A stretch of DNA of 64,000 bases from Massilia agilis. Its GTDB lineage: Bacteria > Pseudomonadota > Gammaproteobacteria > Burkholderiales > Burkholderiaceae_D. Shown here one piece after another: positions 1-9,820 of the stretch. The notes under the pieces were generated by a model. That model was not told the origin of the DNA and did not search any database. It worked only from the letters and a program-made list of their open reading frames with translations. The DNA is taken from assembly GCF_024756255.1 (NCBI RefSeq), contig NZ_JANUHB010000007.1, positions 62,001 through 126,000 on the forward strand, written 5' to 3'. Every line of letters begins with the position of its first letter. Within the stretch, counting starts at the first letter, position 1. The position numbers and the translations under genes are program-made.

Positions 1-51
1 CGCGCGCTGAAGGTGGAACCGGGCGAGAACGTCATCTGCGTGCGAATCTGA
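1..51 (+). CDS. C-terminal end of a gene upstream of astA, probably arginine N-succinyltransferase alpha subunit (AruF type)
   Basis: Frame 1 is open from the window edge to a TGA at 49-51 and encodes the last 16 residues, RALKVEPGENVICVRI. The gene ends 12 bases before the next ATG, in the same direction. In many beta- and gammaproteobacteria two homologous succinyltransferase genes lie side by side (aruF, aruG), and this tail resembles the hydrophobic end of that family. The identity comes from position and a short similarity only, so it is an inference. Confidence 0.45.
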   Translation, partial: RALKVEPGENVICVRI

Positions 52-63
52 AAGAGGAAGCCC

Positions 64-1098
64 ATGCTCCTTATCCGTGCCATCCAAGCCGATGACCTGG
101 ACGCCCTGATCGACCTGGCGCGCCAGGTGGGCAGCGGCATGACCACCCTGAAGCCCGACCGCGAAATGCTGGGCGCGCGCGTGACCTGCGCCGTCGCCTC
201 GTTCGCGCAGGCGATCCCGCCGGAAGAGCGCGACTACATGTTCGTGCTCGAAGACACCAGCGCCGGCCGCATTGCCGGCGTGTGCGCGATCAAGGGCGCC
301 GTCGGCCTGACCGAGCCGTTCTACAACTACCGCATCGGCACCCTGGTGCACTCCAGCCGCGAGCTCGGCGTGTTCACCCGCATGGACACGCTGTACCTGT
401 CCAACGACCTGACCGGATCGTCGGAACTGTGCTCGCTGTTCCTGCTGCCCGAGTACCGTGCGGGCTTCAACGGCAAATGGCTGTCCAAGAGCCGCTTCCT
501 GTTCATCGCCCAGTTCGCGCACCTGTTCACCGAAAAGATCATCGCCGAAATGCGCGGTTTCCAGGCCGATGATGGCACCTCGCCGTTCTACGAAGGACTG
601 GGGCGCCACTTCTTCAAGATGGATTTCAACCACGTGGATGGCCTGACCGCGCTCGGCAAGAAGTCGTTCATCGCCGAGCTGATGCCGCGCCAGCCGCTGT
701 ACGTGGCCTACCTGCCGCAGGAGGCGCAGGACGCGATCGGCCAGGTGCACCGCTCCACGCTCCCGGCGCGCAAGCTGCTGGAGCACGAGGGCATGCACTA
801 CGAGGGCTACATCGACATCTTCGATGCCGGCCCGGTGCTGCAGGGCCGCGTGTCCGAGCTGCGCGCGGTGCGCGACAGCGTGCTGGCCGTGGCCGAAGAA
901 GGCCGGCCGGAGGGCGAGACCGACCACGTGCTGGTATCGAACACGAAGCTGGACGACTTTCGCATGGTGCTGACCCAGGCTTGCCCGGGCGAGCCGCGCA
1001 TTGCGCTGACCGCGCAAGAGCTGTCGCAGCTGCATTGCCAGGCGGGCGACCAGGTGCGCACGCTGTCACTCAACGTAAGGAAGAACACCAATGGCTAA
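64..1098 (+). CDS. astA: Arginine N-succinyltransferase (AruG/AstA family subunit)
   Basis: First enzyme of the arginine succinyltransferase (AST) pathway: it transfers succinyl from succinyl-CoA to the alpha-amino group of arginine in the cytoplasm. The 344-residue length is that of the family. It opens with the typical MLLIRAIQADDLDALIDLA start and carries the conserved blocks around LFLLPEYRAGFNGKWLS and FYEGLGRHFFKMDF. GAGGAAG precedes the ATG by four bases. Its last 8 bases overlap astD, which points to translational coupling. The probable presence of a second subunit gene just upstream suggests a heteromeric AruFG enzyme as in Pseudomonas. Confidence 0.93.
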   Translation: MLLIRAIQADDLDALIDLARQVGSGMTTLKPDREMLGARVTCAVASFAQAIPPEERDYMFVLEDTSAGRIAGVCAIKGAVGLTEPFYNYRIGTLVHSSRELGVFTRMDTLYLSNDLTGSSELCSLFLLPEYRAGFNGKWLSKSRFLFIAQFAHLFTEKIIAEMRGFQADDGTSPFYEGLGRHFFKMDFNHVDGLTALGKKSFIAELMPRQPLYVAYLPQEAQDAIGQVHRSTLPARKLLEHEGMHYEGYIDIFDAGPVLQGRVSELRAVRDSVLAVAEEGRPEGETDHVLVSNTKLDDFRMVLTQACPGEPRIALTAQELSQLHCQAGDQVRTLSLNVRKNTNG

Positions 1099-2560
1099 CC
1101 TGTCGAATTACATCAACGGCGAATGGCAAGCCGGCAGTGGTCCCTTGCTGGCGACGATCGACCCGTCCACCGGGCGCCAGACCTGGACCAGCAACGAATC
1201 GACCGCGGATGACGTGGCCCGTGCGGCGCAAGCCGCGCATGACAAGTTCGAGGACTGGGCGCTCACGCCTTTGGAAGAGCGCATCGCGATCTGCCAGCGC
1301 TTTCGCGACCTGCTGAAGGAAAACGCCGAGACTCTCGCCGCCACCATCGCCGAGGAAGTGGGCAAGCCCTTGTGGGAAGCGCGCACCGAAGTGGCCACCA
1401 TGGCCAACAAGATCGACATCTCGGTGGCCTCGTATAACGCGCGCACCGGCGAGACCGCCGCCAAGGTCGCGGACGGCAATGCCGTGCTGCGCCACCGCCC
1501 GCACGGCGTGTTCGCCGTGTTCGGCCCGTACAACTTCCCGGGCCACCTGCCCAACGGTCACATTGTCCCGGCCCTCATCGCGGGCAACACGCTGGTGTTC
1601 AAGCCCAGCGAATACGCGCCGCGCACCGCCGTGAAAACCGTGCAGCTGTGGGAGAAGGCCGGCCTGCCCGCGGGCGTGCTCAACCTCGTCAACGGCGGCC
1701 GCGACACCGGCGTGGCGCTGGGCCAGAACCCGCTGATCGACGGCGTGCTGTTCACCGGCAGCAGCCAGACCGGCGCCGCGCTGCACAAGCAGTTCGCCGG
1801 CCAGACCAGCAAGATGCTGGCGCTGGAGATGGGCGGGAACAACCCGCTGGTGGTGTGGGACGTGAAGGACATCGACGCGGCCGTGCACCACGCGGTGATG
1901 TCGGCCTTCATTTCGGCCGGCCAGCGCTGCACCTGCGCGCGCCGCCTGATCGTGCACGATACGCCCGAAGGCCAGGCTTTCATCGACCGCCTGGTCGAGG
2001 TGGCGGCCAAGCTTGCCGTCGGGCCTTCCAACGCGGACCCGCAGCCGTTCATGGGCCCGGTGGTATCCGCCGCCGTCGCTGCGCGCCTGGTGAAGGCGCA
2101 GGCCGACATGGCAGAGAAGGGCGGCAAGGTGCTCTTGCAGATGCGCCAGCTGAACCCGGACGCGGGCTTTGTCACCGCCGGCATCGTGGACGTGACCGAT
2201 GCCAAGGGCATCCCCGACGAGGAGTGGTTCGGCCCGCTGCTGCAGGTGATCCGCGTGAAGGACTTCGACCAGGCGATCAAGGTCGCCAACGCCACCGAAT
2301 TCGGTCTCGCCGCGGCGCTCTTGTCGCCGTCGGAAGAGCTGTGGAAGCGCTTTGCCGTCAAGGCGCGCGCCGGCATCGTCAACTGGAACCGCCCGACCAC
2401 GGGCGCCGCCAGCTCGGCGCCGTTCGGCGGCGTCGGCAAGTCGGGCAACCACCGCCCGAGTGCCTACTACGCCGCCGACTATTGCGCCTACCCGGTCGCT
2501 TCGATCGAGGCGGCCGAACTCGAGATGCCGGCCAAGCTGTCGCCGGGGCTGGTGATCTGA
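1091..2560 (+). CDS. astD: N-succinylglutamate 5-semialdehyde dehydrogenase
   Basis: Fourth enzyme of the AST pathway: NAD-dependent oxidation of succinylglutamate semialdehyde to succinylglutamate. The 489 residues form a complete aldehyde dehydrogenase. FGPYNFPGHLPNGH matches the AstD nucleotide-binding region, LALEMGGNNPLVV holds the general-base Glu, and SAGQRCTCARR near residue 280 holds the catalytic Cys. AAGGAAG precedes the ATG. The gene overlaps astA by 8 bases and its TGA shares one base with the astB ATG, so the three are surely one transcript. Confidence 0.95.
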   Translation: MANLSNYINGEWQAGSGPLLATIDPSTGRQTWTSNESTADDVARAAQAAHDKFEDWALTPLEERIAICQRFRDLLKENAETLAATIAEEVGKPLWEARTEVATMANKIDISVASYNARTGETAAKVADGNAVLRHRPHGVFAVFGPYNFPGHLPNGHIVPALIAGNTLVFKPSEYAPRTAVKTVQLWEKAGLPAGVLNLVNGGRDTGVALGQNPLIDGVLFTGSSQTGAALHKQFAGQTSKMLALEMGGNNPLVVWDVKDIDAAVHHAVMSAFISAGQRCTCARRLIVHDTPEGQAFIDRLVEVAAKLAVGPSNADPQPFMGPVVSAAVAARLVKAQADMAEKGGKVLLQMRQLNPDAGFVTAGIVDVTDAKGIPDEEWFGPLLQVIRVKDFDQAIKVANATEFGLAAALLSPSEELWKRFAVKARAGIVNWNRPTTGAASSAPFGGVGKSGNHRPSAYYAADYCAYPVASIEAAELEMPAKLSPGLVI

Positions 2561-3903
2561 TGCTGGGCGCGCGCGAATTCAACTTCGACGGGCTGGTCGG
2601 GCCGTCGCACAACTATGCGGGGCTCTCGTTCGGTAACGTGGCCTCGTTCAGCAACGTGCGCAGCATGTCCAATCCGCGCCAGGCCGCGCTGCAGGGGCTG
2701 GCCAAGATGCGCGCGCTGGCCCAGCGCGGCTTTGCGCAGGCACTGCTGCCGCCGCAGGCGCGTCCCAACTTTCGCATGCTGCGCGCGATCGGGTTTTCCG
2801 GTACCGACGCCGACGTGCTGGCCCAGGCGTGGCGCGATGCGCCGGTGATCCTGGCCTGTGCCTACTCGGCCGCCCCGATGTGGACCGCCAATGCCGCCAC
2901 CGTCAGCCCCTCGGCCGACACGCTGGATGGCCGCGTCCACTTCACCGCGGCGAACCTGAACAACAAGCTGCACCGCTCGGAAGAGCACCTGCAGGCCACG
3001 CGCTCGCTGCGCGCGATCTTCGCCGACCAGGAGCGCTTCGTGGTGCACGATGCGCTGCCGCCCACGCCGGCGTTCGGCGACGAGGGTGCGGCCAACCACA
3101 CGCGCCTGGCGCGCGAGCATGGCAGCGCGGGCGTGGAGTTCTTCGTGTATGGCCGCGTCGAGTTCGACCCGTCCGCCCCGTTCCCGAAAAAATACCCGGC
3201 ACGCCAGACGCTCGAAGCATCGCAGGCGGTCGCGCGGTTGCACGGGCTGAACCCGGCGCAGGTCGTGTTCGCCCAGCAGAGCCCGGCGGTGATCGACCAG
3301 GGCGTGTTCCACAACGACGTGATCGCGGTTGGCAACGGCAACGTGCTGTTCTACCACGAGCAGGCCTTCGCCGACGAGCAGGACACGCTGGCCGCGCTGC
3401 GCGTCGCCATGGAAAACGTGGGCGCCGGGCTCACCGCAATCCGCGTGGACAGCGCCGACGTGCCGGTGGCCGACGCGGTGGCGAGCTACCTGTTCAACAG
3501 CCAGCTGCTGTCCAAGCCGGACGGGAAGATGGCGCTGGTGGTGCCGCACGAGTGCCACGAGAACCCTGCGGTGGCGCGCTACCTGGCCCAGTTGACCGCC
3601 AGCGGCGGCCCTGTCGACGAGCTGGTCGAGTTCGACCTGCGCCAGAGCATGCGCAACGGCGGCGGCCCGGCGTGCCTGCGCCTGCGCGTCGTCCTCACCG
3701 ACGAAGAAGCGCGCGCGATGCACCAGGGCGTGATCATGACCGAGGCGCTGTATGCGCGCCTGGTGCCATGGGTGGAAAAGCACTACCGCGACCGGATCGA
3801 GCCCAAGGACCTGGCCGACCCGCAGCTGGCGACCGAATGCATGGCCGCGCTGGCGGAACTGGAGACGATCCTGGGCCTGCCTGGTCTTTACGACTTGTCG
3901 TGA
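2560..3903 (+). CDS. astB: N-succinylarginine dihydrolase
   Basis: Second AST enzyme: it hydrolyses succinylarginine to succinylornithine, CO2 and two NH3. The reading frame is open much further upstream, but the ATG at 2560 (TGATG overlap with astD) gives 447 residues, the usual AstB length, and the family's N-terminus (FDGLVGPSHNYAGLS). Family catalytic residues are visible: the His in QGVFHNDVIAVGN and the Cys in GGGPACLRLR. It is a member of the guanidino-group modifying superfamily and is cytoplasmic. Confidence 0.95.
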   Translation: MLGAREFNFDGLVGPSHNYAGLSFGNVASFSNVRSMSNPRQAALQGLAKMRALAQRGFAQALLPPQARPNFRMLRAIGFSGTDADVLAQAWRDAPVILACAYSAAPMWTANAATVSPSADTLDGRVHFTAANLNNKLHRSEEHLQATRSLRAIFADQERFVVHDALPPTPAFGDEGAANHTRLAREHGSAGVEFFVYGRVEFDPSAPFPKKYPARQTLEASQAVARLHGLNPAQVVFAQQSPAVIDQGVFHNDVIAVGNGNVLFYHEQAFADEQDTLAALRVAMENVGAGLTAIRVDSADVPVADAVASYLFNSQLLSKPDGKMALVVPHECHENPAVARYLAQLTASGGPVDELVEFDLRQSMRNGGGPACLRLRVVLTDEEARAMHQGVIMTEALYARLVPWVEKHYRDRIEPKDLADPQLATECMAALAELETILGLPGLYDLS

Positions 3904-3973
3904 ATTTGAAAAAAGATGGCCGTGTTCAAGGTGATTCCACCCGCACGGCATGTTCTAATAGCACGCTAATGAT

Positions 3974-4021
3974 GCTCCCAGGATAAGGGAGCCGATGGAT
4001 TCGGACGGGCCAACCCCGTCC
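3974..4021 (+). promoter_or_regulatory. Two short hairpins in the astB-glutamate dehydrogenase leader
   Basis: The 193-nt gap between astB and the dehydrogenase holds two perfect stems: GCTCCC/GGGAGC at 3974-3992 and GGACGGG/CCCGTCC at 4003-4021. Neither is followed by a T-run, so neither is a classical terminator. They could be processing sites, mRNA-stability elements or part of a regulated leader. No promoter hexamers stand out. The function is inferred. Confidence 0.4.
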
Positions 4022-4096
4022 CCAACAAAGCCGACAGGGCAAAGGCCACAAGCCCGCGCCCGACCGGCAACAATATCTACGCTTTGGAGAAGCAAC

Positions 4097-7000
4097 ATGA
4101 AAGACATGCCTCAAGATTTGCGTGCCCAGACACTGGCTCTGGTGAGCGCAAGCCAGGGCGCTGCCGGTGCCACCCAGGAGGTGCGCACCCTGATCAGCGC
4201 CTGGATCGAATCGCTCGACGAAGAAGACCTGGCCGGCACCGCGCCCGAGAGCCTCGCGCCGGTGCTGTGGGACGGCTTCACCCAGGTCGCCCAGCGCCAG
4301 GGCAGCAGCTGCCAGATCGCGAAAATGCGCTATTCGGACGGCCGCGGAGGCATGGCGACCGCCCTGCTGATCCTGAATGACGACATGCCCTACCTGGTGG
4401 ACTCGTTCGTGATGGCCCTGCGCCGCGAGCGCATCGCCGCCGCCGGCGTGATGAACGCCGTGCTGGCCGTGCGCCGCGACGCGAACGGCATGGTGCAGTC
4501 GGTGGGCGAAACCGGCGCGCCGCTCGAGTCCTACGTGCTGTGCCTGCTGGCAGAGGACCTGTCTTTCGACGAACTGGACAAACTGACCGCACGCATCCGC
4601 ATGGTGGCCAATGACGCGTCCATCGTGCACCGCGACGCCGTCGCCATGGCCGACCGCATGACCGCGGTGGCAGCCGCCGCTGCCGCCAGCGGCACGCCCG
4701 CAGGCCAGGAAGTGGCCGCATTCCTGGAATGGGCCAAGAACGAAGGCTTCGAGGCGTTCGGCTACGCCTACTACGTGGCCAAGCCGGGCGCCAAGGAACT
4801 GGAGCGCGACATCCCCAGCCGCACCGGCGTGCTGCAGGATACGGCGCACCCGGTGTACGGCACCTGCATCGCCAACATCCCGGGCGACGTCGAGACGCTC
4901 GCCAAATTCAACGAATCGCTGTCGATCGTGAAGGCCGACGCCGAGGGCACGCTGCACCGCGACCAGCCGCTGGACTTCATCGGCGTGCGCAACGCCGACT
5001 CGCAGGGCAACATCCTCGGCCTGCACTGCTTCGTGGGCCTGTTCACCCGCGCCGCCACCTCCACCCCGCTGGCGCGCCTGCCGTTCGCGCGCGGCCGCGT
5101 GGCCAAGGTGCTGTCGATCGCCGGCGTGCGCCAGGAAGGCTTCCGCGCCGAGAAGTTCGTCGAGATCCTCGAATCGCTGCCGCGCACCGAGGCGCTGGAA
5201 GCCGATCCGGAATGGCTGGCACAGGTGTGCAGCTCGGTGGTGTCGCTGTACAAGCAGCCGCGCGCCAAGGTGTTCGCGCGCCGCGACGTGTACGGCCGCC
5301 ACCTGAACGTGCTGGTGTACCTGCCGCGCGAGCGCTTCTCCAGCGCAGTGGCCGCATCGCTGGCCGAAGCACTCAAGGCCAGCTCGGGCGCGCGTGAAGT
5401 GCGTTCGCAAACCCTGGTGGCCGATGGCCCGCTGGCCCGCGTGTACCTGACCGCGCACGCCGCGCGCTACCCGCTGGACCTGGAAACCGACATCCAGAAG
5501 CCGCTGCTGTCGGTGCTGGACGGCTGGCACGACCGCTTTGCGACCCTGGTCAACACGCTGGACGACGCCGGCCCGCGCAACGCGCTCAAGAAGCTGGTGC
5601 CGACCCTGCCGGTCAACTACGTGACCGCGACCCCGCCGGAAGTGGCCTTCCGCGACCTGCAGGCCGTGCTCAAGAACGGCCAGTCGAACCACGTGACCGT
5701 GCGCGTCGAGACCGACGGCACCAACGCGTCGGTGCGCCTGTACACCGGCGACACCGTGCCTTCGCTGTCGCGCATCCTGCCGGCGCTGCACAATGCCGGC
5801 GTGGCAATCGACCGCGAGCAGACCTTCGCGATCACCACCTCCGACGGCGCACGCCACTACGTGACCAGCCTGGCCGCCGATCTTGATTCTGCCGCCAACC
5901 TGGCCAAGCCGGGCATCGCGCCGGTGGCCGAGGAGCTGTTCACGGCGCTGTTCAACGACGAAGCCGAGGACGGCCGCCTGAACGGGCTGGCGATCCTGGG
6001 CGGCCTGTCGCTGCGCCAGGTGCAGCTGGTGCGCGCGTACATCAGCTACTGGCGCCAGGCCGGCAGCAAGTTCACCGTGCGCTACATGGCCGAGACCCTG
6101 CGCTCGCGCCCGGATCTGGCCAAGGAATTGGTCAATGGCGTGCTGCAGCGCTTCAACCCGGCCCTCTCCGAACAGGAACGTGCCGCCGGCACCGACAAGC
6201 TGCAGGCATTGAAGGCTGGCCTGGCATCGGTCAACCACGCCGACACCGAAGAGATCTTCGCCGCGCTGGTGGACCTGGCGCTGGCCACCGTGCGCACCAA
6301 CTACTTCCAGGCCGAGGCAGCGGGCAGCGACAAGATCATCTTCAAGTTCGACACCAGCCACCTGGCGCTGGTGCCGGAACCGCGCCCGTTCCGCGAAATC
6401 TACGTGTTCTCGCGCCGCTTCGAAGGCGTGCACCTGCGCGGCGGCCCGGTGGCCCGCGGCGGCTTGCGCTGGTCGGACCGCATGGAAGACTACCGCACCG
6501 AGGTGCTGGGCCTGGTGAAGGCGCAGATGGTCAAGAACGCCGTCATCGTGCCGGCCGGTTCCAAGGGTGGTTTCATCTGCAAGATGATGCCCAAGGACGC
6601 CGCGCGCGAAGTGGTGGCGGCGGAAGGCGAGGCAGTGTACCGCCTGTTCATCTCGAGCCTGCTCGAAGTGACCGACAACCGCGTGCGCGGCGCGATCGTG
6701 CCGCCCGCTGATACCGTGCGCTACGACCAGGACGACCCGTACCTGGTGGTTGCCGCCGACAAGGGCACTGCAACGTTCTCGGACATCGCCAACAGCATCG
6801 CGGTCAAGCGCGGCTTCTGGCTGGGCGACGCGTTCGCTTCCGGCGGCTCGAACGGCTACGACCATAAGAAGATGGGCATCACCGCCAAGGGCGCATTCGA
6901 AGCGGTCAAGCGCCACTTCTACGAGATGGGCCACGACATGAACACCACCCCGGTGACCGTGGTGGGCGTGGGCGACATGTCGGGCGACGTGTTCGGCAAC

Positions 7001-8800
7001 GGCGTGCTCCTGTCGCGCAAGCTCAAGCTGCTCGCCGCGTTCGACCACCGCCACATCTTCCTTGACCCGAACCCGGACTGCGAAGCGTCGTTCAAGGAGC
7101 GCCAGCGCATGTTCGCGCTGCCGCGCTCGTCGTGGGAAGACTACGACAAGTCGCTGATCTCGGCCGGCGGCGGCGTGTTCCCGAGGAGCGCGCGCCATAT
7201 CGAGCTCTCGCCGCAGGTGCGCGAGGCGCTGGATATCGAAGAGACCACGCTCACGCCGGAAGAGCTGATGCACCGCATCCTGCTGGCGCCGGTGGACCTG
7301 TTCTACAACGGCGGCATCGGCACCTACATCAAGGCCTCGACCGAGACCAACGCGCAGGTGAAGGACCGCGCCAACGACAACATCCGCGTCAGCGGCAATG
7401 AGCTGCGCTGCAAGGTGGTGGCCGAGGGCGGTAACCTGGGCGCGACCCAGGCCGGCCGTATCGAGTTCGCGCTGGCGGGCGGCCGCATCTTCACCGATGC
7501 GATCGACAACTCGGCCGGCGTGGACTGCTCGGACCACGAGGTCAACGTCAAGATCTGGCTCGACACCGAGGTGAACGCCGGCGAGCTGTCCGAAGCGGAC
7601 CGCAACCACCTGTTGACCGCCATGACCGGCGACATCGAGGACCTGGTCCTGCGCGACAACAAGCTGCAGACCCACCTGCTGGTGCGCGAAGTGCAGGCGC
7701 AGTCGAACGCCTCGGTGGTCGATGGCTACGCCGCGCTGATCGCCAGCCTGGAGAGCGAAGGCGCCGTATCGCGCGACCTGGAGCAGCTGCCGACCGACGC
7801 CGAGCTGGCACGCCGCAAGGCGCTGGGCCTGGGCCTGACCGCGCCGGAACTGGCGGTGGTGATCGCCAACGTCAAGAACCGCTTCAAGCGCATCCTGGCG
7901 ACCCTGCCGCTGACCGAGCTGCCGTGGGCGCGCACCGTGCTGCTCCCATACTTCCCGGCGCAGCTGGTGGCCAAGCGCGATCCGCTGGCGCACCCGCTGG
8001 CCAACGCCATCCTGGCGACCGTGCTGGCCAATGAATCGGTCAACCGCTGCGGCCCGCTGATGTTGCGCGACCTGGCCACCGAGCACCACGTGGACGAAGC
8101 CGAGGTGATCAAGGGCTTCGGCCGTGCCTGGGCCGCGCTGCACCTGGAGCCGGTGTTCCACGCGCTCGACGCCGACGCGCTGAACGTGCCGCGCGACGTC
8201 TCGGTGATCGTGGACATGCGCACCCGCGCCATGCTGCGCGCCGTGATCGAAGGCGTGCTGTCGCTGCCGGGCGGCGCCGACGGCATGCAGGAGCTGTCCA
8301 ACCTGTTCGCGCAAGCGGACCAGGTGCGCCAGCTGATGCCGGCCAAGCTGGAGGCCGACGGCCACGCCGGCCTGCCGCAGGACTTCGTGCAGGCATGGAA
8401 GGAGGTCGATACCATCGACTCGCTGTCGACCTTCCTGTTCGCGGCGGTGTCTGTACAGCGTGCGGTTGGCATGTCGCTGCCGCAGTTCCTGCAGGTTGGC
8501 ATGGCCCTGCGCCAGGCCGCCGGCATCGACAACCTGGAGCGCGGCCTGAAGCTGCCGGCGACCAGCAAGTCGCAGGAACAGCTGCGCAACTACGCGATGC
8601 AGGCCCTGCGCCGCGCCCAGCAACGCCTGCTGATGCAGGTGCTGGAGCGCGCCAAGGGCGGCGACGCGATGGCTGCCGTGCGCGCCGTGATGCAGGAGCG
8701 TGGCCTGGCCGGCTACACCCTGCCGACGGACCTGGAGCAGGCCATGCTCGACGTGTGGGCGCTGTCCGAGGGCACCAGCCCGGATCGCATCGCCGCCTGA
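4097..8800 (+). CDS. gdhB: NAD-specific glutamate dehydrogenase, large (GDH-180 type)
   Basis: Oxidative deamination of glutamate to 2-oxoglutarate and ammonia with NAD. The 1567 residues put it in the large bacterial NAD-GDH class (about 1600 residues). The N-terminal half is the long regulatory extension. The catalytic core starts near residue 785 with GGLRWSDRMEDYRTE and PAGSKGGF (substrate-binding Arg and Lys), then ADKGTATFSDIAN and VVGVGDMSGDVFGNG (dinucleotide binding). The ATG at 4097 is preceded by GGAGA; an upstream in-frame start exists but lacks a ribosome site. The TGA overlaps the astE ATG by one base. Its place inside the ast operon means that glutamate made by AST can be oxidised at once. 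Confidence 0.93.
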   Translation: MKDMPQDLRAQTLALVSASQGAAGATQEVRTLISAWIESLDEEDLAGTAPESLAPVLWDGFTQVAQRQGSSCQIAKMRYSDGRGGMATALLILNDDMPYLVDSFVMALRRERIAAAGVMNAVLAVRRDANGMVQSVGETGAPLESYVLCLLAEDLSFDELDKLTARIRMVANDASIVHRDAVAMADRMTAVAAAAAASGTPAGQEVAAFLEWAKNEGFEAFGYAYYVAKPGAKELERDIPSRTGVLQDTAHPVYGTCIANIPGDVETLAKFNESLSIVKADAEGTLHRDQPLDFIGVRNADSQGNILGLHCFVGLFTRAATSTPLARLPFARGRVAKVLSIAGVRQEGFRAEKFVEILESLPRTEALEADPEWLAQVCSSVVSLYKQPRAKVFARRDVYGRHLNVLVYLPRERFSSAVAASLAEALKASSGAREVRSQTLVADGPLARVYLTAHAARYPLDLETDIQKPLLSVLDGWHDRFATLVNTLDDAGPRNALKKLVPTLPVNYVTATPPEVAFRDLQAVLKNGQSNHVTVRVETDGTNASVRLYTGDTVPSLSRILPALHNAGVAIDREQTFAITTSDGARHYVTSLAADLDSAANLAKPGIAPVAEELFTALFNDEAEDGRLNGLAILGGLSLRQVQLVRAYISYWRQAGSKFTVRYMAETLRSRPDLAKELVNGVLQRFNPALSEQERAAGTDKLQALKAGLASVNHADTEEIFAALVDLALATVRTNYFQAEAAGSDKIIFKFDTSHLALVPEPRPFREIYVFSRRFEGVHLRGGPVARGGLRWSDRMEDYRTEVLGLVKAQMVKNAVIVPAGSKGGFICKMMPKDAAREVVAAEGEAVYRLFISSLLEVTDNRVRGAIVPPADTVRYDQDDPYLVVAADKGTATFSDIANSIAVKRGFWLGDAFASGGSNGYDHKKMGITAKGAFEAVKRHFYEMGHDMNTTPVTVVGVGDMSGDVFGNGVLLSRKLKLLAAFDHRHIFLDPNPDCEASFKERQRMFALPRSSWEDYDKSLISAGGGVFPRSARHIELSPQVREALDIEETTLTPEELMHRILLAPVDLFYNGGIGTYIKASTETNAQVKDRANDNIRVSGNELRCKVVAEGGNLGATQAGRIEFALAGGRIFTDAIDNSAGVDCSDHEVNVKIWLDTEVNAGELSEADRNHLLTAMTGDIEDLVLRDNKLQTHLLVREVQAQSNASVVDGYAALIASLESEGAVSRDLEQLPTDAELARRKALGLGLTAPELAVVIANVKNRFKRILATLPLTELPWARTVLLPYFPAQLVAKRDPLAHPLANAILATVLANESVNRCGPLMLRDLATEHHVDEAEVIKGFGRAWAALHLEPVFHALDADALNVPRDVSVIVDMRTRAMLRAVIEGVLSLPGGADGMQELSNLFAQADQVRQLMPAKLEADGHAGLPQDFVQAWKEVDTIDSLSTFLFAAVSVQRAVGMSLPQFLQVGMALRQAAGIDNLERGLKLPATSKSQEQLRNYAMQALRRAQQRLLMQVLERAKGGDAMAAVRAVMQERGLAGYTLPTDLEQAMLDVWALSEGTSPDRIAA

Positions 8801-9801
8801 TGCTGAGCTCCCAGCCAAGCAACGCGCTGCCGGAAGCGGTGCGCGCACTGGCCGAAGCGGATTTCGGCACGGTCGCGCAGCGCTTTCGCGACGCCGGCTT
8901 TGCGGTCGCGCTGCCCGCCAGGGGCATCATGACCGTCAAGTCGGCCGATGCCGGCACACGTCCCGCCGTGCTGCTGTCGGTGGGCGTGCACGGCGACGAG
9001 ACCGGGCCGATCGAAATGGTCGCGCACGCGGTCGAGGCGCTGTCGCGCGCGCCGCAGCAGCTGGCGGTGGACCTGATGCTGTGTGTCGGGAACATCGACG
9101 CGATCCGCGCGGGCAAGCGTTTCATCGACGCCGACCTCAATCGCATGTTCCGGGCGCAGCGCGGCGCGCTGGCTGGCACCGCCGAGGCATCGCGGGCGGA
9201 CGCGATGATTGCGGCCTCCGCCGCGTTCTTCGACGGGGCAGGGCCGGTGCGCTGGCACCTGGACCTGCACACGGCGATCCGCGCCTCGCACTACCCGACG
9301 TTTGCGGTGGTGCCCGAGCTGATTGAACAGGACCGCAAGCAGGCGCTGGTCGGCTGGCTTGGAGAAGCGGCCATCGGCGCGGTCATCATGAACCCGAAGT
9401 CCTCCGGCACCTACAGCTACCACTGCGCCGAGCACCACGGCGCGGCAGCCAGCACGGTGGAGCTGGGGCGCATCGGCACGCTGGGGCAGAACGACCTGTC
9501 GCAGTTTGCCGGCGTTGCGGCCGCGCTGGAGCGGCTGCTGCGCGGCGAGCCGCAGCGGCAGGCGGAGAAGATGCCGCACGTGTTCAAGCAGGTGCAGGAA
9601 ATCGTCAAGCATTCCGACGCTTTCCGCATGAGCGTTGGACGCGAGACGCAGAACTTCACGGCGCTCAAGCGTGGCGAGGTGATCGCCACCGACGGCAATA
9701 CTGTTTATACCGTTCAGCACGACGAAGAACTGGTCGTGTTCCCCAATCCGGACGTGCGGGTCGGCCTGCGGGCCGGCCTGATGGTCGTTCGCGTCGCCTG
9801 A
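8800..9801 (+). CDS. astE: Succinylglutamate desuccinylase
   Basis: Last AST enzyme: it hydrolyses succinylglutamate to glutamate and succinate. It is a zinc carboxypeptidase-fold protein of 333 residues when started at the ATG that overlaps the previous stop codon (TGATG). Zinc-site motifs are GVHGDETGP (His and Glu) and WHLDLHTAIR (His); the catalytic Glu lies in STVELGRIG. The open frame continues upstream inside the dehydrogenase gene, but only this start gives a normal AstE N-terminus. Confidence 0.93.
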   Translation: MLSSQPSNALPEAVRALAEADFGTVAQRFRDAGFAVALPARGIMTVKSADAGTRPAVLLSVGVHGDETGPIEMVAHAVEALSRAPQQLAVDLMLCVGNIDAIRAGKRFIDADLNRMFRAQRGALAGTAEASRADAMIAASAAFFDGAGPVRWHLDLHTAIRASHYPTFAVVPELIEQDRKQALVGWLGEAAIGAVIMNPKSSGTYSYHCAEHHGAAASTVELGRIGTLGQNDLSQFAGVAAALERLLRGEPQRQAEKMPHVFKQVQEIVKHSDAFRMSVGRETQNFTALKRGEVIATDGNTVYTVQHDEELVVFPNPDVRVGLRAGLMVVRVA

Positions 9802-9820
9802 GTCCCTCGTAACCGTAACA

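Noticed and set aside
3926..8848. A very long open frame antisense to the glutamate dehydrogenase gene
   Set aside because: High GC leaves few stop codons on the opposite strand. The translation is Arg/His/Gln/Val-rich low-complexity sequence with no family motif, and the sense frame is a complete known enzyme.
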